Positions 55,028 through 64,000 of a stretch of 64,000 bases of DNA are shown piece by piece; the first letter of the stretch is position 1, and every line of letters begins with the position of its first letter. The DNA is taken from the NCBI GenBank assembly GCA_013399015.1, contig VWZX01001137.1:124349-188348 (forward strand), in the 5' to 3' direction. The DNA is from Galbula dea. Its lineage: Eukaryota > Chordata > Aves > Piciformes > Galbulidae. The notes under the pieces are model-generated. The model was given only the letters and a program-made list of their open reading frames with translations, was not told where the DNA came from and did no database searches. The position numbers and the translations under genes were made by a program.

Positions 55028-55838
55028 CTGAGAGCTGGGCCCATGTGAACCTCATGAGGTTCAACAAGGCCAAGCGAAAGGTCCTGCACCTGGATCAGGG
55101 CAATCCCCAGCACCAGTCCAGGCTGGATATGAGTGGATGGAGAGCAGCACGGTAGAGAAGGACCTGGGGGTGCTGGCGGGGGAGGAGCTGGGCAGGAGGT
55201 GGCAATGTGAGCTCCCAGCCCAGAAGCCAACCCTGTCCTGGGCTCGTCCCCGGCAGCGTGGCCAGCAGGGCAGGGTGGGGATTGTGCCTCTGCTCTGCTC
55301 TGGGGAGACCTCAGCTGCAGTGCTGGGGCCAGCTCTGGAGTCCTCAGCACAACAGAGACAGGGACCTAGTGGAGCAGGGCCAGAGGAGGCCACAGACATG
55401 ATCTGAGGGCTGGAAGCTCTGTGCTGTGAGGCCAGGCTGAGAGAGTTGGGGTTGTTGAGGCTGGAGAACAGAAGGCTCCAGGGAGACCTTCTGGTGACCT
55501 TTCAGCACTTAAAAGGCCTATCAGAAAGCTGGGGACAGACTTTTCTCAGGTCCTGTTGGGACAGGCCAAGGGCTGATGGTTTGGAACTGAAAGAGGAGAA
55601 GGGGGCTAGAGAGAAGGAAGAAATTTTTGATGCTGAGGGTGCTGAGAGCCTGTCCCAGGTCACCCAGAGAGGTGGGAGATATCCCAGCCCTGGAACCACC
55701 CCAGCTCAGGTTGTTTGTGGCTGTGAGCAGTCTGCTCTAGTTGGAGATGCCCCTGCTGACTGTTGGGGCTTGAACTAGGTGACCTTTAAGGTCTCTTCCC
55801 ACCCAAACCATTCAATGGTTCTATGATCCTGTGATCTT
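55028..55838 (+). mobile_element. CR1 LINE 3' part, 810 bp
   Basis: Plus orientation, from the AACCTCATGAGGTTCAACAA (NLMRFNKAK) point of reverse transcriptase to the 3' end TTCCCACCCAAACCATTCAA then TGGTTCTATGATCCTGTGAT. Frames are broken by several indels. Confidence 0.9.
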
Positions 55839-55839
55839 A

Positions 55840-58465
55840 CTGCCAACCTCCTCATCATCATCCCTGTCCAGCCGTGGCTTCATGCTAGGTGCCAGGGCTG
55901 CACCCGACCCACCAGGCTAGGTTCCTATTCCCCCCCAGGCACTGTGCACCCAGACAGAGCTCTGCCAGCTCCGAGCACACATGTTTTCCAGATGTTTTCA
56001 TTCCTCTGGAAAGCTTCTGGCTGGCCTGGTGTTTTTTCTCCCTTTCCTGGCTGTCTCTGGTTTCTGTTAGCACATTCAGGATTTGTTCCACCCTGCTCCC
56101 ATAGCAGCACCACTGCTTGCTTGTTGTTCTGGAGGTGTTTTCTCCCTCCAGACCATTGTGGTTAACTGATAGAGACCGTGGGAAGGGTGCCTGTGGCACT
56201 GCTGTGTGCACTCTGGCAGGCTCAGAGCTGCTTGCCAGGTCCCTGTGCCATACTTGCATCTGGGTAAGTCCCTGCTGGAAGGCTGTTGCCCTTCAGTGCC
56301 AGCCCCCTGCTAGCCCTGGAAGAACTTCGCAGCACCTCCTGGACCACCAAAGCAGGTCTCAGGCCACAGCCACCTCCATAGCCACCACCCTGCTGCCAGC
56401 CTGTGAGGCAGGTGCCACAAGCTCCCACGGTGACCTTGTCCTGTGCCTACCAGACAGGAGTCTTTGGGAATTCAACCACCAGCTTCTTATCAGAATGGGA
56501 GGCAAAAGTTCAGCTGGGAACAGGTTCAAGGACAAGGAATAAGCAGACACAAAACACACACCTCAGGTGCCTTCCCTGTCTCCTGTGCCCCCAAGGCACT
56601 TTCCTGTGACGGGTCCCATCTCCTGTGGACCCCACACCCTGGTTCCCCACAGCAGCTCTGCCAGCTGTCTTCCCAGCTTGGTTTACCTGATGGGGGATGG
56701 CCAGTACTGGGGTGAACTCCCAGTTAGGGCAGACATCCTCTACAAGGAACACCTCTCTCCAAACAAGGAAGATAGGCCAAACATACACCAAAAGAGGCTT
56801 TAACAAGTGGCCCAGAGCCATCTAAACCACAGAAGGCAAGAACCTGAGTAGAACATATGCAGAGCCCAAGGATGATGAGGGTCTAAACGGGGCCATGGTG
56901 GGACAGGACTGTGATGAAGAAGCCAGGTTTGTGTTCTGCTGCAGCATTTACTTTCCAGAAAACCTTTTCCTTACAGACACTCAGAGGACCTGTCTGAAAG
57001 TGAGGAGACAAAAGAACAGATCAATAACATGGATGGTGACAAATTGCAAGGCTAAGATACTTGCCCAAGAGGTTTGGAGGAAGGCAGAGGTGGAGTGGCC
57101 AGAGGACGTCCTGAGATACCTCAGACCACTTCCATAGCAGGTGCTGCTGTTGACAGACCCCTAGAGAGGGATGGACAATGCTCTGGCAGTTTGCTGAGGA
57201 CAGTCAGCTCTAAGCTGGCCTTGATGAGCTGCAGAGACTCTTGTGACACAGGAAGAGCTCCCCAAAGCATTGACAATCTTTCACATGACACAGCTCAGCT
57301 TGGGCAGCAGCAGCTGAGCTGGGGACATGTGGACTTGGGGTACAACAAAGGGCACAGAGAGGGATGGTTCCTCACCAACTCACCCCACCTAGCACTGAGG
57401 TGCTTGGTGAAGAGGCTTGGGCAGAGTTCTGAACCACACCAGTGGGAGTAACTTTGTCCTATGTCCTGGGGTAAGATGCTGGTGGGCCACACACAGTGAA
57501 ATGTGTTGCCATGGGATGTCTGCAGCAGCCAAAATGGAAGAGGGTCTTAAAAGCCATTAGGCAAATTTGTGGGAGAAGACTTGAGAGGCAGATGGAGCTC
57601 AAGAAGGGATCTGAGCTGCACAGCATGAGGCTGCACAGACACTGCTGGGTCCCTGCTCTGTCTCCTCTGCTCTTCCTCTTGGGATCCACTCTTACAACAG
57701 GTGGAAATGGGATGCAGAGATGTGGAGGGCTCAGACCTGACCAGGGGACCTGCTCTCATGCTGTCTGCTGCTCCATGCTTTGTTCTGGGGAGGAAGCTTC
57801 TGGTCTTTGAACATTCTTTGTGGTCCTCTGCTGCTTCCATTTCACATGTGCTGGACAAGACCTTAGCTGGATGTTGCTGTGTCCCTGGACTGGCCACACC
57901 CTTGGTGCTCAGGCACCTACCACCAGTCTGCAGTCACAGACATGGAGGAGATCCACGTCGGGCCTGTCCTGGCGCCCTGGGGAAGGTCCATGTGGGTGCT
58001 GTGCTGTCCTTGGGGCTGGGCTGAGACTCTCCTGCTCTCCTCCCTGCTGAGAGGCCCCTCTGTGCTGATGTCTATTTTTATCCACCTTTGATGGCTGGGG
58101 CTGGGATGTGTTGACATCAGATGTTTTTGTACAGCTTGCACTTTGTGAGGGTTTAAGGTCTACCCTGAGTGCCAGACTGGCTCCATGAAGCCGACCAAGG
58201 TCTTCCTGTTGCTCTGTCTTCTCCCAGCACGTTTGCCAGCAGCTCCTGCAGGGCAGACCTGTGGCCAGCCCAGAGCTGCTCAGGAATCTGTTGGTGTTTG
58301 CTGGGTTAACACACCAGGCTTCAGTCGTCCGTGAGCTGCAGCTCCCCATGTTCGTCCCTCACCAACAGTGACCTCAAGAGTGTGTGACCTGCTGTGTCAG
58401 CAGGTGGCTCAGAGGTGTGGGTTCAGCAGAATTTGGGGGAATCTGGGGGAATTCAGAGGTTGGTT
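55840..58465. other. Intergenic sequence, nothing recognised
   Basis: About 2.6 kb between two CR1 copies. No exon with flanking splice signals, no RNA gene and no clear repeat was seen. The short frames lack family motifs. Confidence 0.55.
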
Positions 58466-58469
58466 CAGA

Positions 58470-59205
58470 GCTCTCCTGGGAATCCCAGCATGGCAAAGGG
58501 TTGGAAAGGACCTCTGGAGATCACCCAGTCCAACCCCCCTGCTCCAGCAGGGTCACCCCCAGCAGCTTGCCCAGCAACACCTCCAGCTGCCTTGGGAATC
58601 TCTCCACACAAGGAGACTCCACAGCCTCTCTGGGCAGCCTGGGCCAGGGCTCCAACACCCTCACACCAAACAAGCTTCTCCTCCTGCTCAGCTGCAACCT
58701 CCTGGGTTCCAGTTGGTGCCCAGTGTCCCTGTCCCTGTCCCTGGGCACCACTGAGCAGAGTCTGGCCCCAGCCTCTTGCCCCCAGCCTTGAGTTCTTGCT
58801 CAGCATGGAGCAGCTCCCCTCTGGGGCTGCTCTTCTCCAGGCTAAGTATCCCCAAGGCTCTCAGCCTTTCCTCCTGCCAGAGATGCTCCAGTGCCCTCAG
58901 CATCTTCCTAGCCTCCAATGGACTCTCCTCAGTAGTTCCTTATCTCTCTGGAACTGGGGAGCCCAGACCTGGAGGCAGGACTGCAGCTGTGGCCTGCCTA
59001 GGGCAGAGGAGAGGGGAAGAGACCCTCCCTGGCCCTGCTGCTCACACTCTTCTTCCTGCATCTCAGGAGATCATTGGCCTTCTTGGCCATGAGGGCAACT
59101 TGTTGTCCCCCAGCACTCCCAGGTTCCTCTCCATGGAGCTGCTTTCCAGCAGGCCAACCCCTAACCTATCCTGCTCCATGAGGTTATTCCTCCCCAGGTG
59201 AGGAC
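58470..59205 (-). mobile_element. CR1 LINE 3' part, twin of the 45.7 kb copy
   Basis: About 735 bp. Runs from GGGAATCCCAGCATGGCAAA to CTCCATGAGGTTATTCCTCC. The first 620 bp match 45685-46320 closely; the rest extends further into reverse transcriptase. Confidence 0.93.
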
Positions 59206-59939
59206 CCTACCCATGGGAATGACACAAGGCAGTCTCCTGAAACTGCTTAGAGCTCTCACTGCTGAAAGTGGCTCCACCATCTCCCCTGGAATGGCAGGAA
59301 CCTCTGCAGCCACCCCGGTGCAAAGAGCCCTTGGTGTACGACTGCAGGTATCTGTAATGTCTCAGCTCTGCTCATTGAAGCTCTGCCTGTGGCCTGCTGG
59401 CAGCTCCAGAAGGGGCAGGAGACACATCTCCAGCCCTTCCACCCGTGGAAGGCAGGCAGTGTGTGACCATGCCCAGGGCAAGGTGAGGCTGTCCACAGGA
59501 GCTGGGCACAGTGTCTGGGGGTGTGCCAGGGGATGAGGACATCTGCTGTCACCAGTCACAGCTCATGGCTAAAAATGGGATGGAATCTGCTCAGAAAGGC
59601 TGGAGGAGCAGTGGATGGAGGGACAGCAGCAGGCTGGTGTGTGGCCAGAGCAGGGGGATGGGGTGGTGGATGGGACAGTGGCTGTGTGACCCTCTGATGA
59701 TGTAAGGACATAGCTCTGGACTTCCTCTTGTACCCCTCAGCTGGTTCCTTCAGGCCCCTTCCCACAACCCTGCTGCTCCTCAGGACATGAGGCCACCCCA
59801 GAGCCTCCTGAAGAGCTCCTTGTCCCTAGGCAGAGCTGTCCCCTGCCCCTGGCCTTGGGAGGACACTGGTGGGTGCCAAGATGCTGAGGTGGGTTCTGAG
59901 GTTGCACAGTGTGAGGTGTGGGGGGACAATGCCCTGACA

Positions 59940-60050
59940 CAGGGTCAGAGAATCCTTTGGGTTGGAAGAGACCTTTAAGATCATCAGGTCCAACCAAATG
60001 CTCCAGCTTTGGGGCCTTGCAGATCCTTTGGATCTCTCCCACACTGCCCC
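59940..60050 (-). mobile_element. Short CR1 3'-end fragment
   Basis: CAGAGAATCCTTTGGGTTGG, AAGAGACCTTTAAGATCATC and AGGTCCAACC form a CR1 3' terminus in reverse orientation. Confidence 0.8.
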
Positions 60051-61013
60051 CCATGAAGGATGACAAGGGTGGGTGAATGTAAAGGGGGAGGGGAGAAAAG
60101 GGATGGCTCCAGCCTGAGGGTTCTGAGGTAAATAACCCAGTTTTTGCAGTGAGGAGTTAAATGCAATCAGGGGAGAGCTGAGGAGTTCTGTGTCCCAACA
60201 GCCTTGGGACCTTTTCTGAAGAAGTAGAAGAACCAGTCAAGTGGAAAATGAAGTGCAGCTTTCATCACAACTTTATATTTTGTTCTTTTTTATCTCTGAG
60301 GTAAGAACTTTCATGAGAAGAACCTCCCAGACTTTCAGCTGAGCATGGAGATGATGTTAGCTCTCAGCTCTGGGGCTTGGGAAGGGCAATCAGTGGAGAC
60401 CCCCTGGAGCAGTGTTGCTGACCCCTCTTTGTGCTGTTAAGATGGAGCAAAGACACTGGTAGCCAGCAGCAGATCCCAAAATCGCAACAGTGAGGACCAA
60501 AGGTGACTGTGGTCTCCTGCAGCAGCTGTGCTGGACTCAAGAGTTGTGCAGGCTGGAAAAGATCTCCACAACCCCATGTCCTCTCTGCCCCTGGGAGATT
60601 GGATGATGCTGAAAGGGGAGTGAGAGGTGAGGACGTGGGCTCTGAGAGCCACAGCCATTCATGTTTGGATCAATGCTTTGGGGATGCCAGATCAGGCTCA
60701 GGTGAAGTGGTGCTGTCAGGGCTGGCAGCGTGTCAGGGCCAGCAGGTGACATTGAGGGGCTGGGACGATGGTCACGGGAGGACATGGAATGGCACAAAAT
60801 GCAAAGTCATGCCCTGCAGCCACTGAACAAGCAGTTGTGCCATAAATCAGCTCTGCATTTGGGAGCAATTAAGGAGGAAATGTCCTGTGAGCTTTCAGTG
60901 ACCTGAGGGTGGATGTGGGCAGCCACATAACTAGCCATGGAGATGTGGTGGGACCTGCTTCCTGGTGGGGCAGGTAGTGCTGGAGCTCTTGAACAGAGTG
61001 GTACTGACAGGCC

Positions 61014-61305
61014 ATAGAATCATTTAGGTTGGAGAAGACCTTTCAGCTCCTGGAGTCCAACCATTCCCCCAGCACTGCCAGGGCACCACTGACCCATCTA
61101 ACACATCTCCAGGGCTTGGAAACCCCTCCAGGGATGGGGACTCCACCACTGCCCTGCGTAGCCTGGGCCAGGCCTAACCCAGACCATTCCTCATGGCCAA
61201 CCTGAACCTGCCCTGGCACAGCCTGAGGCTGTTTCCTCTTCTCCTGCCACTTGTTTCTTGGGAGAAGAGCCCAAGCCCCACCTGGCTCCAGCCTCCATGA
61301 ACCAG
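61014..61305 (-). mobile_element. CR1 LINE 3' end
   Basis: From ATAGAATCATTTAGGTTGGA through CTCCAGGGATGGGGACTCCA to GAGCCCAAGCCCCACCTGGC. It is the inverted counterpart of the plus-strand copy at 62.8 kb and shares its left flank with the 52.3 kb copy. Confidence 0.9.
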
Positions 61306-62799
61306 CTGAGCTAAAGACCAGGAGTTCATCGTAGGGAAGGTGCAGAGGAGAGCAAGTGAGGAAGCTCAGAGAGGAGAGCAGCATGAAAGCTCCTCCCTAC
61401 AAATGTTGGGGCAGATAAGACTGCCCAGAGTGGTCTCATCAATGGAAAACATTGGAGCAGGAGGAGGTCTGTGGAAGCTGATGCATGGGGTTTGGTCTGA
61501 GCTGGCTGCTGGAGGAGGCAGACTGATGCAAGCTCCTCAGCAGAGGCTCAGGGAGGTTGTCCACTTTGGAGAAGGATTTCCATGGGGAGGTGTTGGGAGC
61601 AGCTACGGTGACCCAGGAGCACCCTGCCAGCCACACTTGCCTTGTTGGTTGGGTTGATGTCCTCCAGCTGGGGTAATGGGCCTGGCTGGCTCCATGTCCC
61701 ATGCCTCAGGGCATGGTTGTGGAGGTCTCTGGCCCCTGTGGGTGGGGAGCACCACTGTTGTGCTGTGGGAGCTCTACCTGCTTCCCCACCCATGGTGGTG
61801 GCTTTGCTGTGGGCACAGCAATGGCTTTGCTGGTTTCCTGTTCCTTTTCCAGCAGGACAGGTCCTGGGGCTTTTGCTCTCACCCCAGTGTTCTCCCATGG
61901 CATGGAGATGTTCCCCAGTGCTCCTGCTGTGGTGTGATGTTCCTGCAGCCGATGCTCAGAGCACCCAACTCGTTCTTCTCCCCATGCCTCCAAAGCCTGT
62001 TCAGATACTATTCACATCCATCCAGTTATGCAACCAGCTTATCACCATGCAAATGTATGCAGCTTCTCCTCTCCACAATGCCCTCTTTTCTTTCAGCGTC
62101 TGCTCTGGAAATCCAGAACTTCCTGTGGGAGTGTGAGCGAGGTCCCAGGAGCCACCTGGAGCCTGCCCAGCCCTGAGTCCCCAGGCAGCCGGGAGCTGGC
62201 ACTACTCCTTCCAGGACCTTCACCATCCCAACCATGCGAGTCCTCCTGCCACCATCCCCTGCTTGTCTACACAACCCAGGCCCCTTGGTACACCCCAGAG
62301 CCAGTGGCAAAAGCTGGTGAGAAGAGCACAGAGGGAGCTGCATCCTCATGGCCTGTCCAACCTGAGACCAGGCACCAGCCAGCAGCGGCGCGTAGGGAGC
62401 AGAGCGAGAACAAGGCAAGGGCACACCAACACTTCTCTGGTGGGTCCTCACCAGCCCCAGGGCTTTGTGTCTCTGGGAGCTGCTGAAACAAGGATCTGTC
62501 TTGTAGCCCTTGATGGAGTTTCCTCCATGACTTGCTCCGAGTGCTTTTTGAAATGATAGAAGCTTTGAGCACCCAGAATGTTCTGCAGCAAGAGTTCCTC
62601 AGCTCAGCTCCCCAGAGCATGCAGAGCTGCTTCCTCTGCCCTGAACTGGCCTCGTGCCGGGCTCTGCTCTAGCTCTCAGTCCATGAGTTGGGGAAGGTGG
62701 AGAACTTATTTCCCCACTGCCAGTTACTGTGCCACCCATCTTGGTCATCTCTCCACCTGTGGAATCTACGCGGCCCTTCCTCTTCCCTTCCTTATGTTT

Positions 62800-63168
62800 C
62801 ATTGTCTGGGCTTGGTTAGCCTGGAGGAGGCTCAGGGGAGACTTTCTGGCTCTCTGCAAGTCCCTGAGAGGAGGTTGGAGCCAGGTGGGGCTTGGGCTCT
62901 TCTCCCAAGAAACAAGTGGCAGGACAAGAGGAAACAGCCTCAGGCTGTGCCAGGGCAGGGTCAGGTTGGCCATGAGGAATGGTCTGGGTTAGGCCTGGTC
63001 CAGGCTGCCCAGGGCAGTGGTGGAGTCCCCAGCCCTGGAGGGGTTTCACAGCCCTGGAGATGTGGTGCTGAGGGCCATGGGTCAGTGGTGCCCTGGCAGT
63101 GCTGAGGAATGGTTGGACTCCATGACCTTAAAGGTCTCTTCCAACCAAAACGATTCTGTGACTCTAGA
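62800..63168 (+). mobile_element. CR1 LINE 3' end
   Basis: Plus orientation from GGGCTTGGTTAGCCTGGAGG to the terminus TCTTCCAACCAAAACGATTC then TGTGACTCTA. It lies 260 bp past the end of the epiplakin-like coding region. Confidence 0.9.
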
Positions 63169-63426
63169 TCATAGATTCTGCTCTTTGCCAGTGCATGGCA
63201 GAAGGCTGCAGCCACCAGCCCTCCTGGACCCTCCCCGGAGCCCCTCAGGAAAGGTTTGTCGGGCAAAAGAAACTTTACCAAAGCAGCAGTTGAGACACAA
63301 GGAGTTTAACCAGATGTCTGCCCTGTCCCACACCCAAGTCTGTCACCACTGTGGAGAGCAAAGTGTCCCCAGTGCCTGACCATCCCTGCCCCAGGAGACC
63401 AAGCTTGCTCCTCGGCTGGGTGGGTA

Positions 63427-64000
63427 CTAGTAGTGGTCCTGGTGGAGCCTCTTCTTCCCCTGTGGGCCAGTGATGACGGTGGTGGTGATGGTGATCCTGT
63501 TCACCGTCAGCCCTCCTGTGCCGTACGTGTCGAGATGTGCCTCTCGTCTGTACTCGGATACTTGCTTGGTGGAGAGGAGCTCCCACACGGACACCCTCTG
63601 CTCCTGGCACGGGCCAAAGGTGATGTAGGAGCCCTCGGACTGGAGGAGGTCCACTGTCTGCTGGGGAAGGGTTGGAAGGTGCCTTTTGTTGCCCGCCATA
63701 ATGCTGCTGGTGGTGCTGAGCAGTTGCTGAATGGGGAGTGTCCCTTCATGGTAGAGCTTCAGGAGTTCTTGCCTCTTCTCTTCAGAGATGTACCTGGAGA
63801 AGAGCAGGTCCCACACAGACACCTGCCTCCCCTGGAACTCATCCACTGACATCTCAACCATGGTGGACTTTAGGATCTCCTCCCAGGTCCTGTCCTCCTG
63901 CAGGTGGATGTGCTCAGCCTCTGCAACCACCGTCTCTGCTCTCAGACTATTTGCATTTGCCAACTGCTCTGCCCTTGCTGCTTCTGCTTTGGTCACAATG
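63427..64000 (-). CDS. EPPK1: Epiplakin/plectin-family protein, C-terminal end (partial)
   Basis: The last 190 codons and stop of a gene whose frame stays open to the window edge, so the 5' part is outside. Two linker-type modules of plakins are visible: GRQVSVWDLLFSRYISEEKR followed by QELLKLYHEGTLPIQQLL, and QRVSVWELLSTKQVSEYRRE followed by a shorter tail. A helical stretch (AEAARAEQLANANSLRAETV) precedes them. Plakins of this type bind intermediate filaments, in epiplakin's case keratins. I name EPPK1 because it is the neighbour of NRBP2 in mammals; plectin or a further plakin is possible. No polyadenylation hexamer AATAAA was seen in the 3 kb downstream. Confidence 0.75.
   Translation of the reverse strand, partial: IVTKAEAARAEQLANANSLRAETVVAEAEHIHLQEDRTWEEILKSTMVEMSVDEFQGRQVSVWDLLFSRYISEEKRQELLKLYHEGTLPIQQLLSTTSSIMAGNKRHLPTLPQQTVDLLQSEGSYITFGPCQEQRVSVWELLSTKQVSEYRREAHLDTYGTGGLTVNRITITTTVITGPQGKKRLHQDHY

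Noticed and set aside
53356..55155. Long plus-strand open frame of about 600 codons
   Set aside because: It runs through 337 Ns, the CCGA decamer array, the CAC/CAT array and into a CR1 copy. It is a repeat- and gap-driven artefact.

Overview
This is a 64 kb piece of a vertebrate nuclear genome, almost certainly a bird. Genes are split into short exons with GT..AG introns, and about two dozen CR1 LINE fragments (the dominant avian retrotransposon) are scattered through it, many ending at the typical CR1 3' terminus (ATTCTATG-type). The gene order PUF60 - NRBP2 - epiplakin, all on the minus strand, matches the tetrapod block that in human lies on 8q24.3 between SCRIB and PLEC. Exon joins below were worked out by hand from reading frame, splice dinucleotides and remembered mammalian proteins; no alignment was run.

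Layout. 1-4,160: left flank with no exon recognised and three CR1 fragments. 4,169-27,110: the complete visible PUF60 gene (minus strand). Eleven constitutive-looking coding exons plus a 51-nt (17-codon) exon splice in frame to 531 codons plus stop; a further 72-nt in-frame candidate cassette exon lies between coding exons 2 and 3. The mammalian exon coding the Gly/Ala-rich N-terminal segment was not found. A CpG-rich promoter with a TCTCGCGAGA element and a CACGTG box lies at about 27,110-27,300. 27,300-29,810: intergenic, with two plus-strand CR1 copies. 29,815-53,832: NRBP2 (minus strand), a pseudokinase gene with 18 coding exons. Exons 2-18 are complete (458 residues). Exon 1 shows 23 codons and then runs into an N and a TCCCA-type simple repeat, so its 3' part is missing from the assembly. 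The likely 3' UTR holds a four-copy 38-bp minisatellite. 53,833-54,640: CpG-dense NRBP2 promoter/5' UTR region made partly of a decamer tandem array (CCGA at a 10-bp period) and interrupted by 337 Ns. 54,640-63,426: intergenic, with a CAC/CAT trinucleotide array and several CR1 copies. 63,427-64,000: the last 190 codons of an epiplakin/plectin-family gene (minus strand), open at the window edge.

Functionally these are neighbours, not a pathway: PUF60 is a poly(U)-binding splicing factor and repressor of MYC transcription, NRBP2 is a catalytically dead adaptor kinase, and epiplakin is a keratin-binding plakin. I found no previously undescribed multi-gene system. The items most worth checking are the candidate 72-nt PUF60 cassette exon, the decamer CpG array and gap over the NRBP2 start, the UTR minisatellite, and the duplicated segments in and between the CR1 copies.
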